Shown here in pieces: positions 53,439-62,600 of a DNA stretch of 64,000 nt. How positions within the stretch are numbered: position 1 is the stretch's first letter; each line of letters opens with the position of its first letter. A model generated the notes under the pieces. The model saw only the letters and a program-made list of their open reading frames with translations, did not search any database and was not told the origin of the DNA. Both the position numbers and the translations under genes were made by a program. Where the stretch lies: positions 682,001-746,000 of the forward strand of contig NZ_CP145263.1 of the NCBI RefSeq assembly GCF_040739495.1, written 5' to 3'. This DNA is from Staphylococcus capitis subsp. capitis (GTDB lineage: Bacteria; Bacillota; Bacilli; Staphylococcales; Staphylococcaceae).

Positions 53439-55244
53439 ATGTGTGGAATTGTTGGTTATATTGGATACGACAATGCTAAGGAATTACTTTTAAAAGGTTT
53501 AGAAAAATTAGAATATCGTGGTTATGATTCAGCAGGTGTTGCTGTAGTTAATGATCAAGGGACTAAAGTATTTAAAGAAAAAGGTAGAATTGCTGAACTA
53601 CGTAAAGTCGCAGATAACAGTGATCAAGATGGAACAGTAGGTATTGGTCATACACGTTGGGCAACTCATGGTGTACCAAACTATGAAAACTCTCATCCTC
53701 ATCAATCAGCAACAGGTCGTTTCACATTAGTACATAATGGTGTGATTGAAAACTATGAGGAGTTGAAAGCTGAGTACCTATCAGATATTAAATTCCTTTC
53801 TGAAACTGATACAGAAGTGATTGTTCAGTTAATCGAACACTTCTCAAATGAAGGACTTTCAACAGAAGAGGCCTTTACTAAAGTTGTGACTTTATTACAT
53901 GGTTCATATGCTTTAGGTTTATTGGATGAGCAAGATAAAGATACGATTTATGTAGCTAAAAACAAATCTCCATTGCTTGTTGGCGTGGGTGAAGGTTTCA
54001 ATGTTATCGCTTCAGATGCATTAGCAATGTTACAAGCTACTAATCAATATAAGGAGATTCATGACCATGAAATCGTAATTGTTAAACGCGATGATGTGGT
54101 AATCAAAGACACTGAAGGTAATGTTCAAGAACGTGAATCTTATACTGCTGAAATCGATGCTTCAGATGCTGAAAAAGGTGTTTATGATCACTATATGTTG
54201 AAAGAAATTCATGAACAACCAGCAGTTATGCGTCGCATTATCCAAGAATATCAAGATGAAGAAGGTAACTTGAAAATTGATCAAGACATAATCAAAGATG
54301 TCGCAGATGCAGATCGTATTTACATCATTGCAGCAGGTACAAGTTATCATGCCGGTTTAGTAGGGAAAGAGTTCATCGAAAAATGGGCAGGAGTACCAAC
54401 AGAAGTACATGTTGCTTCAGAATTTGTTTACAATATGCCTTTATTATCTGAAAAACCATTATTCATCTATATTTCACAATCAGGTGAAACAGCAGACAGT
54501 CGTGCCGTACTAGTTGAAACGAAAAAATTAGGTCATAAATCATTAACTATTACTAATGTTGCTGGTTCAACGTTATCTCGTGAAGCGGATCATACATTAC
54601 TCTTACATGCAGGTCCTGAGATTGCTGTAGCATCTACAAAAGCATATACAGCTCAAATTGCAGTATTATCAATACTTTCACAAATCGTAGCTAAAAATCA
54701 CGGTCGTGAAGCTGATATCGACTTATTAAGAGAATTAGCTAAAGTAACAACTGCTATTGAAACTATCGTTGATGATGCACCAGTAATGGAAGAAATTGCT
54801 ACTAATTTCTTAGAAACAACTCGTAATGCATTCTTTATAGGACGTACAATTGATTATAATGTAAGTTTAGAAGGTGCATTAAAACTTAAAGAAATCTCTT
54901 ATATTCAGGCTGAAGGATTTGCTGGTGGTGAATTGAAGCACGGTACAATTGCACTTATCGAAGAGGGTACGCCAGTTATCGGTTTAGCAACTCAAGAGAA
55001 TGTTAACTTATCTATCCGTGGTAATATTAAAGAAGTTGTAGCTCGTGGTGCTAATCCTTGTATCATTTCAATGGAAGGCTTAGACAAAGATGGTGATACG
55101 TATGTTATCCCTCATGTACATGAGTTATTAACACCATTAGTTTCTGTTGTTACTATGCAATTAATTTCATATTATGCTGCATTGCACAGAGACTTAGACG
55201 TTGATAAACCACGTAACTTAGCTAAATCAGTTACAGTTGAATAA
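53439..55244 (+). CDS. glmS: glutamine-fructose-6-phosphate aminotransferase
   Basis: GlmS makes glucosamine-6-phosphate from fructose-6-phosphate and glutamine, the first step to UDP-GlcNAc. The 601-residue enzyme has the class II glutaminase domain starting [11 protein letters not shown] (the cysteine becomes the N-terminal nucleophile), then two SIS domains ([17 protein letters not shown] and [19 protein letters not shown]) and the C-terminal KSVTVE tail. The leader carries the self-cleaving riboswitch, so the gene is controlled by its own product. Confidence 0.97.
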   Translation: MCGIVGYIGYDNAKELLLKGLEKLEYRGYDSAGVAVVNDQGTKVFKEKGRIAELRKVADNSDQDGTVGIGHTRWATHGVPNYENSHPHQSATGRFTLVHNGVIENYEELKAEYLSDIKFLSETDTEVIVQLIEHFSNEGLSTEEAFTKVVTLLHGSYALGLLDEQDKDTIYVAKNKSPLLVGVGEGFNVIASDALAMLQATNQYKEIHDHEIVIVKRDDVVIKDTEGNVQERESYTAEIDASDAEKGVYDHYMLKEIHEQPAVMRRIIQEYQDEEGNLKIDQDIIKDVADADRIYIIAAGTSYHAGLVGKEFIEKWAGVPTEVHVASEFVYNMPLLSEKPLFIYISQSGETADSRAVLVETKKLGHKSLTITNVAGSTLSREADHTLLLHAGPEIAVASTKAYTAQIAVLSILSQIVAKNHGREADIDLLRELAKVTTAIETIVDDAPVMEEIATNFLETTRNAFFIGRTIDYNVSLEGALKLKEISYIQAEGFAGGELKHGTIALIEEGTPVIGLATQENVNLSIRGNIKEVVARGANPCIISMEGLDKDGDTYVIPHVHELLTPLVSVVTMQLISYYAALHRDLDVDKPRNLAKSVTVE

Positions 55245-55258
55245 TTGAACTAGTTTTT

Positions 55259-55292
55259 AAAACCAGTTAAGGGAAACCTTGCTGGTTTTTTA
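55259..55292 (+). terminator. glmS terminator
   Basis: AAAACCAG at 55259-55266 pairs with CTGGTTTT at 55282-55289. An inner AAGG / CCTT pair and a T run support it. Confidence 0.82.
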
Positions 55293-55513
55293 AAAACATT
55301 TTTAACAGAATATTCCGAAAATATCGTCGCGGTAGCTCACAATATCAATGATGTATTTTAAATTGAAATGCATCTTCGTTAATTCTACAAAAGGTAAAGG
55401 TTTCTAAGCTATATATATGATATCAACGCTTTATTAAAGTTAAAGTCGTTGCACTTTATATCAAACAGTGACACAATTTATTTAAGTAATTAAAGTAACG
55501 AGTGGAGGATAAT
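55293..55513 (+). other. intergenic region before the HAD gene
   Basis: About 220 AT-rich bases with no reading frame or convincing promoter pair seen. Confidence 0.4.
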
Positions 55514-56371
55514 ATGAATAACGTTAAAGCAATATTCCTAGATATGGATGGAACAATTTTACATGAAAATAATAAAGCATCTAACTATACCAAGGATGTG
55601 GTAGATGAATTACGTGAAAAGGGTTTTAAGGTATTTCTAGCCACAGGTCGTTCATATTCTGAGATACATCAACTCGTACCTGAAGGTTTTAAAGTTGATG
55701 GAATTATTAGTTCTAATGGTACTACTGGTGAAATCGAGGATCAAAATTTGTTTAAACACAGTTTATCTTTAGAACAAGTTAAAAAAATTGTTAAATTAGC
55801 TCAACAACAACATATCTACTATGAAGTATTTCCTTTTGGAGCACAACGTATCGTTTTAAAAGAAGATTATCAATGGATGCGTGACATGATTACTGGTGAA
55901 ACGCCACCCAATAATGTAAGTCATAGTGAATGGACTTCAAGACTAGACGCTATGAAAGATAAAATTGATTGGCGTGACGAGTTGCCGGACTTAGATTATT
56001 CTAAAATCTATTTGTTTAATCCAAATCTTGATAAAATTACCACATTCAGAGATGAACTTATTCAGAATAAAGTTTTGCTAAGTATAAGTGTTTCTAACTC
56101 ATCTCGATACAATGCAGAAACAATGGCGTATAATACCGATAAGGGTACCGGGATTAAAGAAATGATTGAACACTTTGGTATTCAGCAAGAGGAAACATTA
56201 GTCATTGGAGATAGTGATAATGATCGTGCGATGTTCGACTTTGGGCAATATACAGTTGCAATGAAAAATGCACGACAAGAAATTAAAGATATCACAGATG
56301 AAGTGACTGAGGAAACAAATGAAGAAGATGGGGCAGCTAAATACTTAAAATCACGATTATTAGACAAATAA
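55514..56371 (+). CDS. Cof-type HAD-superfamily phosphatase
   Basis: This haloacid dehalogenase-type phosphatase with a type II cap has 285 residues. The catalytic motif FLDMDGTILHENN lies near residue 7 and the C-terminal VIGDSDNDRAMFDFG carries the metal-binding aspartates. Cof-like enzymes hydrolyse sugar phosphates or flavin precursors, but the substrate is unknown here. The ATG at 55514 is chosen because TGGAGG lies seven bases upstream; an in-frame start at 55502 falls in that site. Confidence 0.86.
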   Translation: MNNVKAIFLDMDGTILHENNKASNYTKDVVDELREKGFKVFLATGRSYSEIHQLVPEGFKVDGIISSNGTTGEIEDQNLFKHSLSLEQVKKIVKLAQQQHIYYEVFPFGAQRIVLKEDYQWMRDMITGETPPNNVSHSEWTSRLDAMKDKIDWRDELPDLDYSKIYLFNPNLDKITTFRDELIQNKVLLSISVSNSSRYNAETMAYNTDKGTGIKEMIEHFGIQQEETLVIGDSDNDRAMFDFGQYTVAMKNARQEIKDITDEVTEETNEEDGAAKYLKSRLLDK

Positions 56372-56386
56372 ATATATAAACATTAA

Positions 56387-56430
56387 AAACTCGCAAGTAA
56401 CGATAATAGGTTACTTGCGAGTTTATTTAA
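56387..56430. terminator. bidirectional terminator between convergent genes
   Basis: AAACTCGCAAGTAA at 56387-56400 pairs perfectly with TTACTTGCGAGTTT at 56411-56424, between the HAD gene and the minus-strand membrane protein. Confidence 0.88.
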
Positions 56431-56436
56431 TAACTA

Positions 56437-57636
56437 TTATTTCTTGTCAAAAGTGTCTTTAGCTCTATCTGTAATGTCGTCTTTATTGTCAGACACCTTT
56501 TCAGAAGCTTTGTCTTTTAAATCTTGACCCTTACTAGAAGCGTTATCTTTTTGATTGTTAAATTGATTTTCAGCTTTATCTTTAAGATTATCATCTTTAG
56601 AGTCATTGTCGTTCACTTTATCTTGAACTTTTTCTTTTACGTTAGATGTTTTACCTTTGTTATCGTCTTTAGATGTAGCTAATGAATCTTTGTCATTCTT
56701 CTTACCTTTGCGAGCTTTCTTACCAGGTTTATCAATTTTATCACCACGTGTGATGAAGTAATAAATGATACCCATAAGAATGATAAAGTAAATAACAATT
56801 CTAATTAAAATGATTAAAATAAGCACAACGTATGCAAGAATTTGAGCAACTGATTGTGACATATGACTAGTTAAATAACTAAATAGGGTAATTAATGGTT
56901 GACCTGTAATAAGAACAACTAGGTTAAGTAATAAAATACCAATAAAGAATTTTAACCAAGTTTTCTTACCATTCTTAATTCCATTAAATCCTTCTTTAAC
57001 ATTACTCATTGCTTTTCGATGTGGATCTTCTGCAAATGCAACTGTGTAATTAATCATGAAGATTAAGAAGAACCAATAAACGATTGAAGTAATGAATCCC
57101 ATTAGTAAAATAATTACAATTTGAGAAATAATTAAAATAGCAATTGAATTATCCACATTACTTACTGATTGTTGTATCCACGCATACAATTGAATAAAAG
57201 TGACGTTGTATAATAATTTTAGTAAGTACGCAATGATAAACATAATCATTATAGCAACAACTGAGATCAATGCTAATAATAAAGATGTTGCATAACGCCC
57301 TTTTTTAAAGGCAAAGAATAAATCACTAAATTTAATTTTTTCGTGCTTCATAGCCTTTTGGATAACATTTATAGCACCTGCTAATAGTTGATATCCAAGG
57401 AAAATAAATAGTAAAGCTAAAATAAGATAAATAATAATAATAGGGATGTACATTGTTAATGAAACGGATTGTCCGAATTGTTGTAACATTTGCATCTGAG
57501 TAGAAAATTGAGCTATAAATGCTGATGCAAATCGATAAACAATAAAACAAACTGCAAAACTAATTAAAGCGAATAATAAAGCTTTGAGTAGTTGCGGTTT
57601 AGCATTTTTAAATGCCGATTTATAATATCTAAACAA
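56437..57636 (-). CDS. polytopic membrane protein with a long charged C-terminal tail
   Basis: I do not recognise a named family. The 399-residue protein has six to seven hydrophobic helices over about residues 18-305, with FALISFAVCFIVYRFAS and IMLINYTVAFAEDP-like (FMINYTVAFAEDPHRKA) sequences reminiscent of broad DUF975-type proteins. The last 90 residues are almost only K, D, N, S, Q and E, with repeating patterns (NLKDKAENQFNNQKDN, DLKDKASEKVSDNKDD). Such tails are predicted to be disordered or to fold as amphipathic helices like LEA proteins. Function unknown. Confidence 0.65.
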   Translation of the reverse strand: MFRYYKSAFKNAKPQLLKALLFALISFAVCFIVYRFASAFIAQFSTQMQMLQQFGQSVSLTMYIPIIIIYLILALLFIFLGYQLLAGAINVIQKAMKHEKIKFSDLFFAFKKGRYATSLLLALISVVAIMIMFIIAYLLKLLYNVTFIQLYAWIQQSVSNVDNSIAILIISQIVIILLMGFITSIVYWFFLIFMINYTVAFAEDPHRKAMSNVKEGFNGIKNGKKTWLKFFIGILLLNLVVLITGQPLITLFSYLTSHMSQSVAQILAYVVLILIILIRIVIYFIILMGIIYYFITRGDKIDKPGKKARKGKKNDKDSLATSKDDNKGKTSNVKEKVQDKVNDNDSKDDNLKDKAENQFNNQKDNASSKGQDLKDKASEKVSDNKDDITDRAKDTFDKK

Positions 57637-57769
57637 ATTTTAAGCACTCCTTTAACGTAATATAAATACAATATCAAAAATCTTATTTTTTTTAAATTAA
57701 TATCTAACATAAAAGGGTATTGAAGTGTTAAAATATGCTAGTAAATTCACATTGAAAGGAGATATCATC

Positions 57770-58501
57770 ATGAAATTTGCAGTTATTACTGATATCCATG
57801 GTAATTATGATGCATTAGAAAAGGTGTTAGATGATATTGATAGTAGAGAAGATATCGATAAAATTTATAATCTTGGCGACAATATAGGTATTGGACACGA
57901 GACAAACAAAGTTTTAGATACTGTATTTGATCGTGATGATATGGAAATGATTGCCGGTAACCATGATGAAGCAATCATGACACTAGTTAATAACACACAA
58001 TATCCTGAAGATCTTAAAGGGAAATTTTATGAGCATCATCAATGGATAGAAAGCCACCTCGATGAATCATATTACGATGAATTAAATCAATTACCACGAT
58101 ATATTGAGAAGACTATCAAAGGAAAAAAGGTTTTATTTATTCATTATGAAATTCCTAATGAAAAATTAGAAGTAGGAATTGAAGGGCAACCTTTCGCACC
58201 GATGGCTAGTGATGATGAGCAAGAGATTTCTAAGCTTTTTGAAGATAAAGACGCGGATTTAATATTATTTGGCCACAATCATCGTTTACATTTATTTGAT
58301 GATAAATCTACAATTTACTTTAATCCAGGTGCAGTGGGATTAAATAACGGAGCTCATACAGTATATGGTATTGTTACAATTAATGAACAAGGCATTTCTG
58401 TTGAACGTGTAAAACTAGACTATGATGAAGAAGAATTTATTGAAGGTTTTGCTGAAAAACAAGTACCAGCAAGAGACTTTATTTTTAAAAACTTTATGTA
58501 A
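57770..58501 (+). CDS. calcineurin-like metallophosphoesterase
   Basis: This 243-residue YfcE/MPE-type phosphoesterase has the dimetal motifs TDIHGNYDALEKVL near residue 6, NLGDNIGIGHE, MIAGNHDEA, and FGHNHRLHLF near residue 170. The reaction is hydrolysis of a phosphodiester or phosphomonoester, but the natural substrate is unknown. The ATG at 57770 is chosen because of AAAGGAG nine bases before it; the frame extends upstream without support. Confidence 0.85.
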   Translation: MKFAVITDIHGNYDALEKVLDDIDSREDIDKIYNLGDNIGIGHETNKVLDTVFDRDDMEMIAGNHDEAIMTLVNNTQYPEDLKGKFYEHHQWIESHLDESYYDELNQLPRYIEKTIKGKKVLFIHYEIPNEKLEVGIEGQPFAPMASDDEQEISKLFEDKDADLILFGHNHRLHLFDDKSTIYFNPGAVGLNNGAHTVYGIVTINEQGISVERVKLDYDEEEFIEGFAEKQVPARDFIFKNFM

Positions 58502-58508
58502 ATAATTG

Positions 58509-58560
58509 AATATCCTCAAGGATGAGACATTGGAAGTGTCTTGCCCTTGAGGATATTTTT
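58509..58560 (+). terminator. terminator of the metallophosphoesterase
   Basis: AATATCCTCAAGG pairs with CCTTGAGGATATT, and a T run follows. On the minus strand the hairpin could also end czrB, which stops at 58559. Confidence 0.85.
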
Positions 58561-59539
58561 AATGACTATTGACATGTGTATGAGTGTGTATGTGTTCATG
58601 AATACCTGAACATAATGTTGAATCATCATGTTTATGTTTAGGTGTTTCAAGTTGTATTGTCATGTGTTGAACATTTTGATGCAATAAATCATGTTCAATG
58701 GTTTCTAAAAGATTTTCACATTCTTTAACTGTTAATTGCTCTGAAACAACTGCGTGACAACTGAGTGCATTCATATCATTTGATATAGTCCAAACATGAT
58801 AATCATGTACATTTTGAATGCGTTCGTCTTTAGTGATTGTAGATATCACTGCTTCTAGGTCTACATCACTAGGTGTACCTTCCATTAAAATATTTAGTGA
58901 AGATTTTGCTATACCGTAAGCACTTTTTAAAATAATTAGTGACACCAGAATACTAGCGATAGGGTCAGCAAGAGTAAAGTTAAACGCCCAAATTAATAAT
59001 GCTGCTACGATTGCACCAATTGAACCAAAGAGATCACCTAATACATGGAGAAAGGCGCCACGCATATTTAAATTATGAGATGTATCACCGCCTCTAAACA
59101 TTAACGCTGCAACTACAATATTAACGATTAAGCCAATTAAGCTTATAATAAACATCTCTTGAGATTGCACTTCTGGAGGGGCGAAAAATCTACGAGTAGC
59201 TTCGATAATAATCATAAGACTGATAATAAATAAAGTTACGCCATTGAATAAAGCAGCGAGCACTTCAAAGCGTTTATAGCCATAGGTTTTAGTTTGTGTA
59301 GCATTCTTTTCCGCATATATAAATGCGATAAGTGCTACGCCAAGTGAGATGGTGTCACTTAACATGTGAAATCCATCAGAGAGTAAGGCCAAGCTATTGG
59401 CAATAAATCCACCAATGATTTCTACTAACATAAATAATCCTATAATAAAGAAAGAGATTAAAAGTACTTTCTTATTATTTGTATGGACATGACCATGTGC
59501 ATGATTGTGACTTTGATGTTGATGATTGTGATTTGTCAT
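58559..59539 (-). CDS. czrB: zinc/cobalt efflux protein CzrB (cation diffusion facilitator)
   Basis: CzrB exports zinc and cobalt out of the cell in exchange for protons. The 326-residue CDF protein has six membrane helices, the metal site LLSDGFHMLSD in helix 2 and HVLGDLFGSIGA in helix 5, and a cytoplasmic domain with HVWTISNDMNALSCHAVV. Both ends carry histidine-rich stretches (NHNHQHQSHNHAHGHVH, HIHTHTHVNSH). The ATG at 59539 is set by AAGGTGGA. It overlaps czrA by no more than a few bases, so it is cotranslated. Confidence 0.93.
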   Translation of the reverse strand: MTNHNHQHQSHNHAHGHVHTNNKKVLLISFFIIGLFMLVEIIGGFIANSLALLSDGFHMLSDTISLGVALIAFIYAEKNATQTKTYGYKRFEVLAALFNGVTLFIISLMIIIEATRRFFAPPEVQSQEMFIISLIGLIVNIVVAALMFRGGDTSHNLNMRGAFLHVLGDLFGSIGAIVAALLIWAFNFTLADPIASILVSLIILKSAYGIAKSSLNILMEGTPSDVDLEAVISTITKDERIQNVHDYHVWTISNDMNALSCHAVVSEQLTVKECENLLETIEHDLLHQNVQHMTIQLETPKHKHDDSTLCSGIHEHIHTHTHVNSH

Positions 59540-59540
59540 A

Positions 59541-59867
59541 TTAACTTCCACCTTCATTTGGATGACTAGCATGATGAATGGCTTGTTTGAGTAATGTAGA
59601 TACGTGCTTGTCGTCTAAAGAATATATCATAGATTGACCTTGTCGCTTTGATTTAACCAAGTGTGTACTTTTCAATAACTTTAGTTGATGTGACACATTT
59701 GATTGAGACATATTCAATGTATGTGAAATGTGTCCTACACTTGCTTCTCCGAATTCTAATAATTCCATAATACGTAAACGGTTGAGATCGCTTAAAGCTT
59801 TGAATATCTCAGTGACTTTGCTTAAAGTATCTACATCGGTATGTTTATTTTGATCAATGTCATTCAC
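59541..59867 (-). CDS. czrA: zinc-responsive repressor CzrA (ArsR/SmtB family)
   Basis: CzrA represses czrAB until zinc or cobalt binds. The 108-residue winged helix-turn-helix protein has the recognition helix MSQSNVSHQLKLL and the alpha5 zinc ligands D, H, H and H in YSLDDKHV and AIHHASH. GAGGTG lies 11 bases before the ATG. The palindrome 59884-59903 just upstream is the operator. Confidence 0.94.
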   Translation of the reverse strand: MNDIDQNKHTDVDTLSKVTEIFKALSDLNRLRIMELLEFGEASVGHISHTLNMSQSNVSHQLKLLKSTHLVKSKRQGQSMIYSLDDKHVSTLLKQAIHHASHPNEGGS

Positions 59868-59883
59868 CTTGAAGCACCTCTTT

Positions 59884-59903
59884 ATATGAATATTTGTTCA
59901 TAT
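59884..59903. promoter_or_regulatory. czr operator
   Basis: ATATGAATATTTGTTCATAT has perfect arms ATATGAA and TTCATAT with six bases between. This is the ArsR/SmtB half-site arrangement and matches the known CzrA operator pattern. Confidence 0.88.
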
Positions 59904-59950
59904 GTTAATATAATTTATTGTGGAAGTGATGTCAATCGTATTTTTATTGG

Positions 59951-59978
59951 GTTTACTTTTTGAAAATGAGTGGTAAAC
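59951..59978. promoter_or_regulatory. inverted repeat / possible sigma-B-like element
   Basis: GTTTAC at 59951-59956 and GTAAAC at 59973-59978 form an inverted repeat just upstream of the NAD(P)-binding protein. GTTTAC followed about 15 bases later by TGGTAA is also a weak sigma-B-like pair. Neither reading is certain. Confidence 0.3.
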
Positions 59979-60013
59979 ATCAATTACGATTTTAAAAAGG
60001 GAGGACATTAAGA

Positions 60014-60667
60014 ATGAGTATTTTATTAATTGGTGCTAATGGTGGCGTAGGTTCAAGATTAGTACAGCAATTAAAATCAGATAATATTGATTTTACAGCA
60101 GGTGTTCGTAAAGAGGAACAAGTGAAAGAATTAAAGGACCAAGATGTCGATGCAACATTGGTAGATGTTGAAAAAGCCACTGTTAAAGATTTAACCCAAC
60201 TCTTCAACAATTACGATAAAGTTATTTTCTCAGTAGGTTCAGGTGGCAGTACAGGCGATGATAAGACAATTATAGTTGATTTAGACGGTGCTGTTAAAAC
60301 TATTGAAGCAAGTAAAGAAGCGGACATTAAGCACTATGTAATGGTTTCAACTTATGATTCAAGAAGAGAAGCTTTCGATTCTGCCGGCGATTTAAAACCG
60401 TATACAATTGCTAAACACTACTCAGATGATTATTTAAGAAATTCTGGTCTTAATTATACAATTGTGCATCCAGGAAGACTTACTGATGATGAAGGTACTG
60501 GTAAAATTGAAGCAGATTTATACTTTGATAAACGTGCGTCTATTCCTCGAGACGATGTAGCAACAGTGCTTAAAGAAGTAGTTACATCAGATGAATTTGC
60601 TAATCAAGAATTTCAAATTCTTAGTGGCGATAAAGAAATTAAAGATGCGTTACAAAAATATGAATAA
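60014..60667 (+). CDS. NAD(P)-binding SDR-like protein (NmrA/YhfK-type)
   Basis: This 217-residue atypical short-chain dehydrogenase has the glycine-rich LIGANGGVGSRLVQQL at the N terminus and a GSGGSTGDD loop near residue 80, followed by NYTIVHPGRLTDDEG. It belongs to the NAD(P)H-binding family related to YhfK/BVR-B, which is often stress related. The substrate is not known. GGGAGGAC lies before the ATG. Confidence 0.82.
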   Translation: MSILLIGANGGVGSRLVQQLKSDNIDFTAGVRKEEQVKELKDQDVDATLVDVEKATVKDLTQLFNNYDKVIFSVGSGGSTGDDKTIIVDLDGAVKTIEASKEADIKHYVMVSTYDSRREAFDSAGDLKPYTIAKHYSDDYLRNSGLNYTIVHPGRLTDDEGTGKIEADLYFDKRASIPRDDVATVLKEVVTSDEFANQEFQILSGDKEIKDALQKYE

Positions 60668-60692
60668 TCGTTATAAAAATGATATTAGCAAA

Positions 60693-60735
60693 AGCAGTCG
60701 AGTTACCTTTTAGGTGATTCGGCTGTTATTTGTTT
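60693..60735 (+). terminator. terminator of the SDR-like gene
   Basis: AGCAGTCGAGTTACCT at 60693-60708 pairs with AGGTGATTCGGCTGTT at 60712-60727 with several G-U pairs, followed by a T-rich tail. Confidence 0.7.
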
Positions 60736-61131
60736 TAAATTATAGAGTGAAAAATGGTTTATTTAACTTCAGATTGATATTGTTAATAATAATGCAAAAT
60801 TTTAATTAATTAGTGAAGCGTTTGATAAACTAAAATTGAATTAAAGATGATTTGTTCTATTTGTTTTTAAATAATAATTTTTATTCAAAAAATTCGGTAC
60901 TTCTTTAGATTTTGAAATGTGGTACAATCATAAATAGTGATAATGAAAAATAATGGATATAACTTAAAATTAGGGAACTCAATACATAATTATTAAATTG
61001 ACTGTTGTCTCTTTAAAAATATAGAAACTATTTATAACAAAGTGAAAAAATGTCTTTAAGGAGATAAGTATACTTAAGTTAACTTTAGAATAATAGATTA
61101 AGTTGACGTTTAAGATAATGGAGGTGTAATG
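60736..61131 (+). promoter_or_regulatory. long leader and promoter region of manA
   Basis: This AT-rich stretch of about 395 bases has an extended -10 TGG-TACAAT at 60920-60928, which gives a leader of about 200 bases. I could not find a known riboswitch or operator in it. Confidence 0.4.
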
Positions 61132-62070
61132 ATGCCGTTATTTTTAAAGCCTATTTTTCATGAAAAGGTTTGGGGTGGAAGTAAACTCCAACAATTTGGA
61201 TATCATCTTCCAAATGAGCATATAGGTGAGTGTTGGGGAATATCCGCACATCCGAATGGTAAGAGTGAAATTCTCAATGGACCTTATGCGGGGCAGACAC
61301 TAGATCAAGTTTGGAACGACCATAGAGAACTATTTGGCGAGTTCCCAAGCAAAGATTTCCCTTTAATGGCTAAAATTGTTGATGCTGAGGCACCTTTATC
61401 AATACATGTTCATCCTGATGATTCATATGCTTATGAAAATGAAAATGGTCAATATGGCAAGTCCGAATGTTGGTACATTATCGAAGCGGAGGAAGATGCT
61501 GAAATTGCCATTGGCACTAAAGCATCGTCTCGTGAAGAATTTGAACAACAAATAAAGGAAGGCAAGTTCCAAGAAAACTTAAGAAAGATTAAAGTTAAAC
61601 CTGGAGACTTTTATTTTATTCCTGCTGGCACAATTCATTCTATAGGCGCTGGAATCATGGCATATGAGACAATGCAGTCATCTGACGTATCATATAGAGT
61701 ATATGACTATGATCGTAAACTTAATAACAATGAACAACGGACACTAAATGTCTCTAAAGCATTAGACGTAATGGAGTACTCTAGTGAACTGCCAAGTATT
61801 GTACCTCAGAACGAAGTGATAGAGAATCACAATTGCACCCACGTAGTGTCTAATGACTTTTTTACTATAGTAAAATGGGAAATTTCAGGTACATTAAATT
61901 ATATGAAGCCACGTGAATTTTGCTTAATTTCTGTATTAGAAGGTAATGGTAAAATTATTATTGATGGTGAAATTTTTGAGATTGAAAAGGGAACTAATTT
62001 TGTTTTAACATCTGAAGATTTAGATAGCGTATTCGAAGGTGATTTTACGCTTATAATCAGTTATATTTAA
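61132..62070 (+). CDS. manA: mannose-6-phosphate isomerase, class I
   Basis: ManA interconverts mannose-6-phosphate and fructose-6-phosphate. The 312-residue zinc enzyme shows VWGG near the start, ECWGISAHPNG, the zinc region SIHVHPDDSYAYENE, and TIHSIGAG. ATG at 61132 is preferred over the ATG at 61129, as GGAGGTG then has a better spacing. It has its own promoter and a long leader. Confidence 0.94.
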   Translation: MPLFLKPIFHEKVWGGSKLQQFGYHLPNEHIGECWGISAHPNGKSEILNGPYAGQTLDQVWNDHRELFGEFPSKDFPLMAKIVDAEAPLSIHVHPDDSYAYENENGQYGKSECWYIIEAEEDAEIAIGTKASSREEFEQQIKEGKFQENLRKIKVKPGDFYFIPAGTIHSIGAGIMAYETMQSSDVSYRVYDYDRKLNNNEQRTLNVSKALDVMEYSSELPSIVPQNEVIENHNCTHVVSNDFFTIVKWEISGTLNYMKPREFCLISVLEGNGKIIIDGEIFEIEKGTNFVLTSEDLDSVFEGDFTLIISYI

Positions 62071-62132
62071 GCTTGATTAAAAATAAATTGCTAGTAATTA
62101 TATAGAGATTAATCATACAAGGAACGTTAGTT

Positions 62133-62363
62133 TTGAAGCAATTTTTATATATTTCTCTCATTTGTGGAATGATTTCAGGAGCTGGAATATTTTTACATAT
62201 GCCACATTACCCTACATTAATTCTACCGAGAGTTGTAGCAATTGTAGGTATTATTAGTGCTTTGATTACGATTAAAGATAAAGATATTAATGCTATGCTT
62301 AAATTAGGTGGAGTAATGATTAACGTCATTCCGTTATTAGGTAGCATGATTACACCTCATTAA
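62133..62363 (+). CDS. small hypothetical membrane protein
   Basis: This 76-residue protein has a TTG start at 62133 with AAGGAACG nine bases before it. Two hydrophobic segments (about residues 3-21 and 29-47) and a third weaker one at the C terminus (LKLGGVMINVIPLLGSMI) suggest a small integral membrane protein. I do not recognise a family. It lies 62 bases after manA and has a terminator. Confidence 0.6.
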   Translation: MKQFLYISLICGMISGAGIFLHMPHYPTLILPRVVAIVGIISALITIKDKDINAMLKLGGVMINVIPLLGSMITPH

Positions 62364-62423
62364 TAAAGTTGTTTATTATAGGTTGTGTAAATGTTTATTA
62401 AAAGTTTTAATGACTTTTTATTC

Positions 62424-62460
62424 GAAGCTAAGACAGATGAGTTGTCTTAGCTTCTTTTTC
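62424..62460 (+). terminator. terminator of the small membrane protein
   Basis: GAAGCTAAGACA at 62424-62435 pairs perfectly with TGTCTTAGCTTC at 62443-62454, followed by five T. Confidence 0.9.
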
Positions 62461-62600
62461 TTAAAATGATAAAAACAGCTAATTGTTAGAGAATATTGAA
62501 AATGTGTGATAAAAATTATGATAAAATGGATTTAAAATTTGTATCAAAGTATTCGTAATACACATTTATTTAAATTATAGGTTAGATAAGGAGTATCATA

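Noticed and set aside
57715..57720. GGGTAT before the metallophosphoesterase as a sigma-B -10
   Set aside because: No GTTT-type -35 is found at 12-15 bases upstream.
61004..61080. A sigma-A promoter with TTGACT near 60998 before manA
   Set aside because: No good -10 lies at the right spacing; the extended -10 upstream is better.
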